Below are positions 9,771-20,326 of a stretch of 64,000 bases of DNA, piece by piece. The DNA lies in the NCBI RefSeq assembly GCF_030398335.1, contig NZ_JAOAOP010000001.1, positions 124,001-188,000 on the forward strand, read 5' to 3'. Origin of the DNA: Aquibium sp. A9E412. GTDB taxonomy: Bacteria > Pseudomonadota > Alphaproteobacteria > Rhizobiales > Rhizobiaceae. The notes below the pieces were generated by a model. That model did not search any database. It saw only the letters and a program-made list of their open reading frames with translations, and was not told the DNA's origin. The position numbers were made by a program, and so were the translations under genes. Every line of letters starts with the position of its first letter. Position 1 is the first letter of the stretch.

Positions 9771-10100
9771 TCAGTGCGCGACGGTCTTCGAGAACAGGTT
9801 GATGACCAGCACGCCGGCGACGATCAGGCCGATGCCGACCAGCGCCGGCCAGTCGAGCGTCTGGCGGAACCACACCCAGCCGATCGCCGTGATCGCCAGG
9901 ATGCCCATGCCCGACCACAGCGCATAGACGACGCCGACCGGCATGACGCGCAGCGTCAGCGACAGGAAGTAGAAGGCGAGGCCGTAGCCGACCAGCGTGA
10001 TGACCGAGGGGGTCAGCCGGGTGAAGCCGTCGGTCTGCTTGAGTGCCGTCGTGGCGGCGACCTCGAAGAGGATCGCCACGGTCAGATAGACATAGATCAC
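9771..10100 (-). CDS. Small multidrug resistance (SMR) efflux protein, EmrE-like
   Basis: Four-helix inner-membrane antiporter of 109 residues that exports quaternary cations in exchange for protons. The essential membrane glutamate is present at position 13 (ILFEVAATT). The text closely follows EmrE: EGFTRL-like DGFTRLTPS, the YALWSGMG loop, and the end GVLVINLFSKT. It could also be a guanidinium exporter (Gdx/SugE type), but the YAxWSG motif fits the Qac/EmrE branch. It is divergent from the HIT gene with about 120 bases between. Confidence 0.88.
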   Translation of the reverse strand: MIYVYLTVAILFEVAATTALKQTDGFTRLTPSVITLVGYGLAFYFLSLTLRVMPVGVVYALWSGMGILAITAIGWVWFRQTLDWPALVGIGLIVAGVLVINLFSKTVAH

Positions 10101-10221
10101 GGCCGCGCCCTTTCGCCTCGTGCGGGGTCCGGCCGTCCGCCACGACCGCCCCCGGCTCGCTTGACGGGCGCCACTCTAGCGCCGAAAACAGCGGCGGCAA
10201 CCGACCAAGCGCGAGGCGCAG

Positions 10222-10656
10222 ATGACCCAGTCCTACGACGACGACAACGTGTTCGCGAAGATCCTGCGCGGCGAACTGCCCGCCCACAAGGTCTACGAGG
10301 ACGAGGACACGCTGGCCTTCATGGACATCATGCCGCGCGGCGACGGCCACTGCCTGGTGATCCCGAAGATGCCGGCGCGCAACCTGCTCGATGCCGACCC
10401 GGCCATGCTGGCCGCGGTGATGCGCACCGCGCAGACGGTGGCGCGCGCGGCGGTATCGGCGTTCGGTGCCGACGGCATCACCGTGCAGCAGTTCAACGAG
10501 CCGGCCGGCGGCCAGGTGGTCTTCCACCTGCACGTGCACGTCATCCCGCGCTTCGAGGGGGTGCCGCTGCGCCCGCACACCGGCGAGATGGCCGATCAGG
10601 ACAGGCTCAAGGCGCAGGCGGAGACGCTGCGCGCGGCGCTCGCCGACGCCGGCTGA
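10222..10656 (+). CDS. HIT family nucleotide-binding protein
   Basis: Histidine-triad hydrolase or transferase of 144 residues, cytoplasmic, acting on AMP-linked substrates. The triad FHLHVHVIPR is intact near residue 95. The N-terminus, NVFAKILRGELPAHKVYEDE, and LAFMDIMPRGDGHCLVIPK are standard HIT text. Its stop lies six bases from the convergent azlD stop. Confidence 0.92.
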   Translation: MTQSYDDDNVFAKILRGELPAHKVYEDEDTLAFMDIMPRGDGHCLVIPKMPARNLLDADPAMLAAVMRTAQTVARAAVSAFGADGITVQQFNEPAGGQVVFHLHVHVIPRFEGVPLRPHTGEMADQDRLKAQAETLRAALADAG

Positions 10657-10662
10657 CGCGCC

Positions 10663-11010
10663 TCACAGCAGCGCCATGCCGGCGAACAGCGCCGCCTCGC
10701 CGGCCAGCACGCCGACGATGATGTGCCGGCCGCCGAGGAGATAGGCGACGAAGCCGGCCGCCGCCGCGCCGACCCGCAGGGCGAGCGGCACGCCGGCCAG
10801 CGCGCCGTTGGGAAACACCACCAGATTGGCGATCACCGCCGCGACGAGCGCCGTGGCGATGCAGCGCACCAGCACCAGAAGGTCGGATTCCTCGGCGATG
10901 CGGCCGCCCAGATAGACGCCGAGGAAGCGCCAGGCATCGGTCGCCAGCCAGCCGGCGAGCAGGATGAAGGCGTAGGGCCACCACCACGCGTCGATCGCCT
11001 CGAAGGTCAC
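10663..11010 (-). CDS. azlD: AzlD family branched-chain amino acid exporter subunit
   Basis: Small membrane partner of AzlC, 115 residues with about four hydrophobic segments (AFILLAGWLATDAWRFLGVY, then CIATALVAAVIANLVVFP, then GFVAYLLGG). AzlCD pairs export branched-chain or related amino acids. The GTG start overlaps the azlC stop as GTGA, with a GGGGG site inside azlC, so the pair is coupled. The substrate cannot be read from the sequence. Confidence 0.85.
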   Translation of the reverse strand: MTFEAIDAWWWPYAFILLAGWLATDAWRFLGVYLGGRIAEESDLLVLVRCIATALVAAVIANLVVFPNGALAGVPLALRVGAAAAGFVAYLLGGRHIIVGVLAGEAALFAGMALL

Positions 11011-11735
11011 GGGCGCCCCCTGCGCATCCGGTGCCAGGCATAGGCCAGACCGCCGCCCGTCAGCCCGGCGGCGAGCAGCGCCAGGTCGGGGACGATCAGG
11101 TGGAACAGCGGCCCGAGCGCCAGGCCGACCAGCATCGCGACATGGCTCGCCCGCTCGCGCGCCGAGCCCCACAGCGAGGTGAGGAAGTAGAGCGGCGTCA
11201 GCAGGAACAGGCCGGCCGAGACCAGCGGCGGCAGCCTTTCGGCGATCACGAAGACGATAGCGACCACGCCGACGTTGATCGCCACCAGCGTGCCGCCGAG
11301 GCCGCCGTAATAGGCCGTGCGCATCGGCCGCGGAATGTCGCGGAAGGCCCGCATGGCGATCACCCAGGAGGTGACGGCGATGAAGTGCGACAACAGGTAG
11401 AGCACCCAGCCGCGGGTGCGCGGCGCGCGCATCTCCGGCACCAGCGAGACGACCATCGGCGTCAGCCGCACCGAGGACAACGCCACCGCGAAGGCGGCGG
11501 CGAGCAGGCCGTTGCCGGCGATCACCGCGCCGACCAGCACCACCTTGGCCGGCAGCGCCCACACGGTGGCGGTCATGAACACCGTCTGGGCGAGGGTCAG
11601 CCCCGCCTCGCGCGCCAGCCCGGCAAAGCCGACGAAGGCGCTGGCCAGGATCAGGCCGGGAATCGAGAAGCAGGCGGCCGCCCCGCGCAGGAACCAGCGC
11701 AGGCGGCCCGGGGCGGATCGTCCGGCTGCGCTCAA
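11007..11735 (-). CDS. azlC: AzlC family ABC-type/branched-chain amino acid permease
   Basis: Large subunit of an AzlCD exporter, 242 residues and strongly hydrophobic. Typical AzlC text: GAAACFSIPGLILASAFVGF at the N-terminus, then AQTVFMTATVWALPAKV, FAVALSSVRLTPMVVSLVPE and HFIAVTSWVIAM. The frame is open far upstream but that part is arginine-rich and not AzlC-like. I start at the TTG at 11735, where GGAG lies six bases upstream and the length becomes normal. The start is therefore inferred. Confidence 0.82.
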   Translation of the reverse strand: MSAAGRSAPGRLRWFLRGAAACFSIPGLILASAFVGFAGLAREAGLTLAQTVFMTATVWALPAKVVLVGAVIAGNGLLAAAFAVALSSVRLTPMVVSLVPEMRAPRTRGWVLYLLSHFIAVTSWVIAMRAFRDIPRPMRTAYYGGLGGTLVAINVGVVAIVFVIAERLPPLVSAGLFLLTPLYFLTSLWGSARERASHVAMLVGLALGPLFHLIVPDLALLAAGLTGGGLAYAWHRMRRGRP

Positions 11736-12164
11736 CGGGCGCTCCGGTCGGCGGCACGCGCGACGGCCGTCGGACGAGGTCGCGCCACGCGTCGGTCGAA
11801 CGGCACCACGATCCCTCTCCCTGGCTCTGCCCGGTCGCCCGCTTGCAGCACGATCGATCGGCCGGGCCGACCGGCCGAAGAGGACCGCCGCACGCCCTGC
11901 GGCAAGCATGCTGCAGAGCATCGCGCGAAATGAGCGGGGCCGGCTTTGCGCAAACGACGATGCGACCGCAAATCGATAGAACGCCCGTTCCGATTCCCTC
12001 GGAACACACCGTCCTCTAGCAAGCGACGGCCGGCGCGGCCATGCCCGCCGCCCCGCTTTTGCTTGGACCAGCGGCCGGCGCGCGGGCGCGCGGGCCGAAA
12101 CGACACGGGGCCGGCGCATGCGCCGGCCCCGCCTCGCGAGCCTGTGGCGTCGGCCGGCCGCGGC
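11736..12164. other. Intergenic region between clpA and azlC
   Basis: This 429-base stretch has no convincing gene. It holds a small hairpin (GTTCCGA 11987-11993 with TCGGAAC 11999-12005) and the clpA terminator candidate at 12107-12130. Open frames here are arginine-rich and lack family text. Confidence 0.5.
12107..12130 (-). terminator. Putative clpA terminator
   Basis: A perfect 24-base palindrome (12107-12130) about 35 bases past the clpA stop. The minus-strand sequence after it, GTGTCGTTTCGG, has only a short T-run, so this may be a weak rho-independent terminator or an mRNA end protector. Confidence 0.5.
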
Positions 12165-14618
<2,454 letters not shown>

Positions 14619-14625
14619 TAGTACC

Positions 14626-14976
14626 TCACTTCTTCTCCATCACGCATTGCAGCGGATGCTGATGCTGACGGGCAAAGTCCATGACCTGGGACACTTTGGT
14701 CTCGGCCACTTCGAATGTATAGACCCCGCACTCGCCGACACCGTGGTTGTGAACGTGCAGCATGATGCGGGTCGCGGCCTCGCGGTCCTTCTGGAAGAAC
14801 CGCTCCAGCACGTGGACGACGAACTCCATCGGCGTGTAGTCATCGTTCAGCAGCAGGACGCGGTACAGGCTGGGCTTCTTGGTCTTCGTCTTCGTCTTGG
14901 TGATCACCGCGGTGCCGCGGCCGCCACCATCGCCATCGCCTTCGCCATCCTGCATGCGCACGAACCGGCCTCGCAT
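14626..14976 (-). CDS. clpS: ATP-dependent Clp protease adaptor ClpS
   Basis: Adaptor that delivers N-degron substrates to ClpA. The conserved core is [20 protein letters not shown], followed by [17 protein letters not shown]; the substrate-pocket and ClpA-contact residues look intact. I start at the ATG at 14976 ([11 protein letters not shown]), which has GGGGAA just upstream and gives a normal 116-residue protein. The frame stays open to an ATG at 15054, which would add 26 unconserved residues. A Gly/Asp run and the KTKTKTKK basic stretch precede the core. Confidence 0.93.
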   Translation of the reverse strand: MRGRFVRMQDGEGDGDGGGRGTAVITKTKTKTKKPSLYRVLLLNDDYTPMEFVVHVLERFFQKDREAATRIMLHVHNHGVGECGVYTFEVAETKVSQVMDFARQHQHPLQCVMEKK

Positions 14977-15153
14977 GGCTTCCCCGTCGGTCGTCAAAAC
15001 CCCAGATACCCTTTCGCCTTCGCCTGACCTCGGACCCGAGATGTAAGCACTCATGCGATAATTTTAAGGCCTTCGCAGCCGCTGACAATACGGCCGGAAG
15101 GGGCGGCGGCGGCAAATCCGCGTGATTGGCCCCGGCAAGGCCGCGCGCAGCGC

Positions 15154-15186
15154 AAAAAAGCCCGGCCGCGCACTGCGCGACCGGGC
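15154..15186 (-). terminator. Rho-independent terminator of the phasin gene
   Basis: On the minus strand a 12-base stem with one mismatch (15175-15186 with 15160-15171) closes a three-base loop and is followed by six Ts (15154-15159). It is about 50 bases past the phasin stop and upstream of clpS, and is the clearest classical terminator in the window. Confidence 0.85.
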
Positions 15187-15238
15187 CTTGCCGGGTGCGC
15201 CGAAGCGCCCCGGAACGGCTGAAACCGGCTGCCGGAGC

Positions 15239-15565
15239 CTACTTCGCCTTGGCGAGGGCCGACTCAAACGGCTTGTAGACGTCCTTCGCCATGTCGGCGT
15301 AGAGGTCGCCCATGCGGCTGGTCTGGCCGACGAAGCCCTCATAGGCCTGGCGGGCGAAATCGCTCTGCAGCTCGAAGGCCTTCTCGAGCGATTTGGCCGA
15401 CACCAGCTTCTCGAAGCTGGCGGTGCCCTGCTCGAAGGAGCGCTTGGAATACTCGGCCGCCTCGACGTTGATCGCCTGCAGGCCCTTGGACATGGCGGCA
15501 AAGCTCTCGAGGGAGCTGTCCATCAGCTCCTTGCTCATCTTGCTGATCTGGTCGAACTGGAACAT
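15239..15565 (-). CDS. Phasin family protein
   Basis: Small amphipathic helical protein of 108 residues that coats polyhydroxyalkanoate granules. The text is typical: MFQFDQISKMSKELMDSSLE, then FAAMSKGLQAINVEAAEYSK and SFEQGTASFEKLVSAKSLEK. It is predicted all-helical, with no signal or membrane segment. It is a single-gene unit with its own promoter and operator (15624-15652) and terminator (15154-15186). This implies the organism stores PHA. Confidence 0.9.
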   Translation of the reverse strand: MFQFDQISKMSKELMDSSLESFAAMSKGLQAINVEAAEYSKRSFEQGTASFEKLVSAKSLEKAFELQSDFARQAYEGFVGQTSRMGDLYADMAKDVYKPFESALAKAK

Positions 15566-15623
15566 CGGTGCCTTCCTTGCCGGCCGCGCATCGCGGGCGG
15601 CCCTTGTTTGTGCGATGCGGCAT

Positions 15624-15652
15624 CATTTAGTGTGCACTGCACAATTTGTCAA
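15624..15652 (-). promoter_or_regulatory. Phasin promoter with PhaR-like operator in the spacer
   Basis: On the minus strand TTGACA (15647-15652) and TAAATG (15624-15629) are 17 bases apart. The spacer holds the palindrome TGTGCACTGCACA (15631-15643). PhaR, the PHA-responsive repressor, is known in related bacteria to bind TGC/GCA-rich palindromes at phasin promoters, so this is a likely PhaR operator blocking RNA polymerase. Promoter and palindrome are seen; the regulator is inferred. Confidence 0.72.
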
Positions 15653-15727
15653 GCCGGCCGGATCACGGCCGCCGGCGGCCGATCGGTCGAATGCGCATAA
15701 AGTCGCAGCCAACCCATCAACCACACG

Positions 15728-15750
15728 GTTACCATAAACGGATTGGTAAC
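15728..15750. promoter_or_regulatory. Inverted repeat GTTACCA-N9-TGGTAAC
   Basis: Perfect seven-base inverted repeat with a nine-base spacer, in the divergent region between the phasin and carboxypeptidase genes, 66 bases upstream of the latter. It looks like a dimeric regulator site. I cannot assign a regulator. Confidence 0.45.
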
Positions 15751-15815
15751 GTGCCGGCCCCTAGGGTTGCGGGAAAGGCGCGGCACTGCCGCATCATCTG
15801 CAACACGATCGTCCA

Positions 15816-17210
15816 ATGGGTGCCATAGTGCGTATGGGGTTGGCTCACCTCGCCGGGCCGTTCCGGCTTTCCCGCAAGATCGTCCCTGTCTTTCTCGTCG
15901 CGTTCGCGCTGGTGGTCTCGGCCGCCGGCGGCGCATCGGCGAACCCGAAATATGCCGGCCTGGTGATCGACGCCAAGACCGGCAAGACGCTCTATGCCGA
16001 CAACGCGGATGCCTATCGCTACCCCGCCTCGCTGACCAAGATGATGACGCTCTACATGGTCTTCGAGGCGCTCTCGAGCGGGCGCATCTCGCTCGGCACG
16101 CGGATTCCCGTGTCGCGCAAGGCGGCGGCCGAGCCGCCGTCGAAGATCGGCCTGCGCGCCGGCGGCACGATCACCGTGGAGAACGCCATCAAGGCGCTGG
16201 TCACCAAGTCGGCCAACGACGTGGCGACGGCGGTCGGCGAGTTCCTCGGCGGCTCGGAGGACGGCTTCGCGCGGCTGATGACGGAAAAGGCGCATCAGCT
16301 CGGCATGAGCCGCACCACCTTCAAGAACGCGCACGGCCTGCCCGACAGCCGGCAGAAGACGACGGCGCGCGACATGGCGCGCCTCGGCCTGGCGCTGCGC
16401 GAGCACCATCCCAAATATTACGGCTACTTCTCGACGCGCTCCTTCACCTATGGCGGCCGCCGCTACGGCAACCACAATCGCCTGCTCGGCCGCGTCAAGG
16501 GCGTCGACGGCATCAAGACCGGCTACATCCGCGCCTCGGGATTCAACCTCGTCACCTCGGTGGTCGACGGCAACCGCTCGGTGGTCGCGGTGGTGATGGG
16601 CGGGCGCTCGGGCGCCAGCCGCAACGCGCACATGACCGACCTGCTGCGCCGCTACCTGCCGAAGGCCTCGACCGGGCGCGACCGGCTGCTGGTCGCCGAC
16701 AAGGGCGGCACGCCGGCTTTCGTCGCCGGCATGATCCCCGGCAACCAGGTGCCGCTGCCGACCAGCCGGCCGCAGGCCCCCGCCCCCGTGGTCACCGCCT
16801 ATGCCGCCGAGACGGCCGCGACGGTGCCGATGCCGCTGGTCGAGCCGAAGCGGCCGCCGCAGCCGGTCGACCCGGTGCGCACCGCCTCCACGACCGCCGC
16901 GCCGGTGACCGCCGCCGTGCAGGCCGAACCGGAGCCGCAGCCGGCGGCCGGCAGCCGGCTGCCGAGCGGCTGGGTCGTGCAGGTCGCCTCGATGCCGTCC
17001 GACGCGGAAGCGCGCGCCTTCCTCGACGCCACCAAGGACCAGGTCGGAACGCTGCTCGCCCAGGCGACCGGCTTCACCGAGACCTTCGAAAAGGGCGGCG
17101 TCACCTACCATCGCGCGCGCTATGGCGGCTTCGCCTCGAAGGACGCCGCGTGGGACACCTGCAACGCGCTCAAGCGCAAGGGGATTTCCTGCTACGCCGT
17201 CGCCCGCTGA
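15816..17210 (+). CDS. D-alanyl-D-alanine carboxypeptidase with C-terminal SPOR domain
   Basis: Class C-type low-molecular-weight penicillin-binding protein (PBP5 family) that trims the terminal D-Ala of peptidoglycan stem peptides. A signal/anchor helix (about residues 20-42) exports it. Active-site motifs are intact: SLTK at 72-75, SAN at 132-134, KTG at 234-236. A Pro/Ala-rich linker (about residues 300-385) leads to a SPOR domain beginning GWVVQVASMPSDAEA. SPOR domains bind denuded glycan at division sites, so it probably acts at the septum. The ATG at 15816 has no good ribosome site; an in-frame ATG at 15834 is an alternative. Confidence 0.92.
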   Translation: MGAIVRMGLAHLAGPFRLSRKIVPVFLVAFALVVSAAGGASANPKYAGLVIDAKTGKTLYADNADAYRYPASLTKMMTLYMVFEALSSGRISLGTRIPVSRKAAAEPPSKIGLRAGGTITVENAIKALVTKSANDVATAVGEFLGGSEDGFARLMTEKAHQLGMSRTTFKNAHGLPDSRQKTTARDMARLGLALREHHPKYYGYFSTRSFTYGGRRYGNHNRLLGRVKGVDGIKTGYIRASGFNLVTSVVDGNRSVVAVVMGGRSGASRNAHMTDLLRRYLPKASTGRDRLLVADKGGTPAFVAGMIPGNQVPLPTSRPQAPAPVVTAYAAETAATVPMPLVEPKRPPQPVDPVRTASTTAAPVTAAVQAEPEPQPAAGSRLPSGWVVQVASMPSDAEARAFLDATKDQVGTLLAQATGFTETFEKGGVTYHRARYGGFASKDAAWDTCNALKRKGISCYAVAR

Positions 17211-17265
17211 GGCGCCGGCGCCGTCCTCCTCCCTCCTCCTGGAAAAGTCTGTCGTCGAAGGAGAG

Positions 17266-17961
17266 CTAGTCGTGATCGGACAACAGGATGTCCTTGGCCT
17301 CGTTGATGCGCGCCGCCAGAAAAGACGAGCCGCCCATGTCCGGATGCAGGCGCTGCATCAGGCGGCGGTGCGCCTTGCGGATCTCCGCCGGAGCGGCGCC
17401 GGCTTCAAGACCAAGGATCTGGTAGGCCTCCTCCTTAGTCATGGCGCCCGCAGTCGCCGTGCCGCCCTGCCTATCGCGCTCGTGCGCATTCGCGCCTTCG
17501 CGCCAGACGGGAAAATGGCTGTCAAGATAGGCCTCGAGTAGCTGCCGGCTCTCCGCGTCGCCGGCGATCTCGCCGTGCAGCGCCAGCAGCTCGCCGAGCT
17601 GCATGTCCGACAGGTCGCGCCCCTGGTAGCGGCCCGTCAGAACGGTGCCGCGCAGCGCGCCGCTGTCGTGATCGAGCTCCATCTCCAGCGCCGCCGAGCG
17701 TACGCTCGAACGCTGGCCGGGGCTGCGCCGGGCGCCGCGCTTGCCGCGCTGCGCGCCATACCAGGCGAGCGCGCCGGACATCAGCATGGCGCCGGCGCCG
17801 GCGCGCCCGGCCAGAAGCAGGATGCCGCCGGCCGCGCCGAGCAGCACCGGCCCGACGAGCCGCAGCGTGCCGGCGATGCGCGCCGGACTGGTCCTCACCA
17901 GCATCAGCGCCGCCAGCAAGCCGACGAGCAGCAGCGCGAAGAACATGAAGGGGACGGTCAT
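17266..17961 (-). CDS. Membrane-anchored J-domain protein (DnaJ-like)
   Basis: 231 residues. Two or three N-terminal hydrophobic segments ([19 protein letters not shown], then [16 protein letters not shown]) are followed by a soluble linker and a C-terminal J-domain. The J-domain, from [17 protein letters not shown], holds the HPD triplet in [12 protein letters not shown], so it should stimulate a DnaK-type ATPase. The layout, membrane N-terminus and C-terminal J-domain, resembles mitochondrial Pam18/Tim14 and its alphaproteobacterial relatives. Its ATG overlaps the stop of the VWA gene by four bases (ATGA), so the two are coupled. The client is unknown. Confidence 0.85.
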   Translation of the reverse strand: MTVPFMFFALLLVGLLAALMLVRTSPARIAGTLRLVGPVLLGAAGGILLLAGRAGAGAMLMSGALAWYGAQRGKRGARRSPGQRSSVRSAALEMELDHDSGALRGTVLTGRYQGRDLSDMQLGELLALHGEIAGDAESRQLLEAYLDSHFPVWREGANAHERDRQGGTATAGAMTKEEAYQILGLEAGAAPAEIRKAHRRLMQRLHPDMGGSSFLAARINEAKDILLSDHD

Positions 17962-18695
17962 CGGTCCTTGCCGGACCGCATGTGGCCGATCATCAGCCGG
18001 TCCTCGGGCCGGTCGCGCGCCTCGAGCGCGGCGAGGCCGCCGGCGGCATAGACGGCGACCGACGACAGAAGCTTCGCCAGCGTGTCGGCGGAATTGCGGT
18101 CGAAGCGGAAATAGGCCCCCTTGGAGAGCCGCGCGATCTCGCGATAGGCGGTCTCGGCGACAGGATCGCCGCCCTCCTGGAACAGGAAGACCGGCACGCC
18201 GTGCAGGCCGAGCTCGCCGGCTTTGGCGGCCAGATCGTCGACCGGCTCCTCCATCGCGTCGCCGATATAGACCAGCGCGTTGACCTTGCCGCGGCGGCTT
18301 TCCCTGAGCGCGTGCGACAGGACCTTGCCGATCTGCGTGCGGCCGCCGCGGCAGTCGATCCGCGTCATCAGGTTCTTCAGCGCCTCGGTGTCGCGCACGA
18401 AGCGCGAGGCGCGGCACTCGCCGAAGCCGCGGAAATAGACGAGCTGGACGTCGAGCGTGCCGATTCCGCCGACGGCATCGAACATGCGCGCCTGCAGCGC
18501 GCAGGCAAGATCCCAGGTCGGCTGCCGGCTCATCGTCGCGTCGAGCGCGAGAACCAGCCGCCCGCCGCCCTTGCCGGCCGGCGTGGCGATGGCGCGCGCC
18601 TGGCGCAGAAAGGTCTCGACGTCGCCGGCGCTCGAGCGCTTCTGCGCGAGGTCGCCGCGTCGGCCGGTCGTCGTTGGTGTGTTCCTGTCACCCAT
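17958..18695 (-). CDS. VWA domain protein (uncharacterised)
   Basis: A von Willebrand factor A-like protein of 245 residues with no signal peptide. The metal-binding start, [10 protein letters not shown], fits the MIDAS DxT/SxS pattern, and the later [15 protein letters not shown] gives the conserved Thr region. [11 protein letters not shown] supplies the third MIDAS aspartate. It is coupled to the membrane J-domain gene, which suggests a joint role in a protein-assembly or quality-control complex. That link is inference from gene order; no family function is known to me. Confidence 0.75.
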   Translation of the reverse strand: MGDRNTPTTTGRRGDLAQKRSSAGDVETFLRQARAIATPAGKGGGRLVLALDATMSRQPTWDLACALQARMFDAVGGIGTLDVQLVYFRGFGECRASRFVRDTEALKNLMTRIDCRGGRTQIGKVLSHALRESRRGKVNALVYIGDAMEEPVDDLAAKAGELGLHGVPVFLFQEGGDPVAETAYREIARLSKGAYFRFDRNSADTLAKLLSSVAVYAAGGLAALEARDRPEDRLMIGHMRSGKDR

Positions 18696-18767
18696 GGCCA
18701 GAAGATGTGGCGCAACGCGGGCGGTTGCAAGCCGGCGCGAGCGCCCGCGGCCGGCCGCGCGGCGGTT

Positions 18768-19706
18768 TTACCCGGCGAATATGTCGGGCATGGCGAGCGG
18801 CCGGCTGACGGTCTCGGCATAGCGCCGGCGCGCATCGGCACGGCGATGGCCGCGCTCGTCGGTCGGCAGGCGCAGCGCCGACAGGAGCTGGCGGATCTCC
18901 TGGCGCGCGGCCAGATGCGACAGCGTCGGCTTCGAGCCCAGCACGTGCTCCTCGAAATCGTCGAGCGCCGTCAGGCCGATCGGGAAGAACTCGCGGAAGA
19001 TGACGCGCTCGGAGATGCCGTCGGCGATGCGGAAGCCGAGCTGCATCGACAGGTCGCGCAGGCAGCGGTCGATCTTCTGCTCGTTGCGCGAGGTGATGCT
19101 CGACATGCGGTTGCGCAGCACGACCCAGTCGAGCACCGTGCCGTCGGTGCGGCGGCGCTCGCGCCGGGCCTCGCGCACGGCGGCGGCATACTGCGAGACC
19201 TCGACGATCTCGTGGCTCAGCGGGTCGACGCGCGCCAGCACGTCGAAATCGATGAAGGAATCGTTGATCGGCGTGATCAGCGTGTCGGCGATGCGGTGGG
19301 CCAGCCGGTTGAGGAAGCTGTCGGCGCCCGGCGTGTCGATGACCACGAAGTCGTGCGCGGTCTGGATCTCGGCGATGATGCGGCTGAGATGGGCGAACTC
19401 CTCGCTCTCGGCGTCGCTGACGCTGTCGCGGCGCGCCGGCGGCACGTGGAAGTGCTGCGGCACCGCGAGGTCGAGGCTGCCCCTGGCCGACCAGCGGCGG
19501 CGGTTGTCGACATAGCGGGTGAGCGAGAGCTGGCGGCCGTCGAGGTCGACCGTGGCGACGCGGTGGTCCTGCTTGAGAAGCGCGACGGCGATGTGCATCG
19601 CCGTGGTCGACTTGCCCGAGCCGCCCTTCTCGTTGCCGCACACGATGACATGCGCGTTGCCGCGATCCGATGCGGCCGGCTTCGCCGAAAAGCCCGTCTC
19701 CCACAT
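18768..19706 (-). CDS. mipZ: Division plane positioning ATPase MipZ
   Basis: ParA-superfamily ATPase that forms a gradient from ParB-bound origins and blocks FtsZ assembly near the poles. The N-terminus carries the deviant Walker A in IVCGNEKGGSGKSTTAMHIA, then VATVDLDGRQ (switch) and FVVIDTPGADSF (Walker B). These follow Caulobacter MipZ closely. The 312 residues are somewhat longer than Caulobacter MipZ. I take the ATG at 19706, with TGGAG upstream; a GTG five codons earlier overlaps that site. Confidence 0.93.
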   Translation of the reverse strand: MWETGFSAKPAASDRGNAHVIVCGNEKGGSGKSTTAMHIAVALLKQDHRVATVDLDGRQLSLTRYVDNRRRWSARGSLDLAVPQHFHVPPARRDSVSDAESEEFAHLSRIIAEIQTAHDFVVIDTPGADSFLNRLAHRIADTLITPINDSFIDFDVLARVDPLSHEIVEVSQYAAAVREARRERRRTDGTVLDWVVLRNRMSSITSRNEQKIDRCLRDLSMQLGFRIADGISERVIFREFFPIGLTALDDFEEHVLGSKPTLSHLAARQEIRQLLSALRLPTDERGHRRADARRRYAETVSRPLAMPDIFAG

Positions 19707-19830
19707 GGCCGTACTCCACACCCGCTGGAAAGATGCCTGCTTTCGCGGCTTTTTTCAACGCTGCGGCGGGGACGGCTTCCAGCCATGGTAAAGTGTGTCC
19801 GCGGCCGGACAGACCGGCGGACGCGCAGCG

Positions 19831-20262
19831 CTACAGCAAGCCGAGCTCGGCGAGTTCGCGATGCAGCGCCGGCGGCAGGTCCTCGTCGCCGCCGGCGGCG
19901 AGGTCGGCCGGCGCATCCTCGGCCCGCAGGTAGCGCCAGCCCTGGAACGGCCGGCGCGGCTGGAAGGCGGTGCGCACGAGCTGCGGCGCCATCACCAGCC
20001 GGCAGCGGCCGACGCCCTCGCCATCGGTGAAGGGGCGGATGTCGATCAGCGGCTGGCGGCACTGCACGGTGCCCTTGATGACCCAGTAGAGCGAGCCGCC
20101 GTCGAGCAACGCGTCGCGGCGCTTCGGCACCATGCGGGTGGTGTGGATGCTCTCGGCCGGTTCGCCGCGCCGCCGCTTCTCCTCCAGCCGGTGGGCGATC
20201 CAGCCTTCGAGATCCTCGACGCTGTCGCAGCCGACACACAGTTTCAGCAGGTTGAGGGCCAT
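19831..20262 (-). CDS. DUF1489 family protein
   Basis: Conserved alphaproteobacterial protein of 143 residues with no known function. Recognisable text: MALNLLKLCVGCDSVEDLE, HTTRMVPKRRDALLDGGSLY and QCRQPLIDIRPF. It is soluble, with no signal peptide. Conserved Cys/His residues are few, so a metal site is not obvious. It is probably a single-gene unit between sdaA and mipZ. Confidence 0.85.
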   Translation of the reverse strand: MALNLLKLCVGCDSVEDLEGWIAHRLEEKRRRGEPAESIHTTRMVPKRRDALLDGGSLYWVIKGTVQCRQPLIDIRPFTDGEGVGRCRLVMAPQLVRTAFQPRRPFQGWRYLRAEDAPADLAAGGDEDLPPALHRELAELGLL

Positions 20263-20326
20263 GGCCGAGGATGTAATGGCGCGGCGCGCCCGGTCAACGC
20301 GCGGCAGCGGTTCTCCACAGGGCGGC

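Noticed and set aside
11007-12119. Long N-terminal extension of AzlC
   Set aside because: Upstream part is arginine-rich and unlike AzlC; the TTG at 11735 gives a normal length and a ribosome site.
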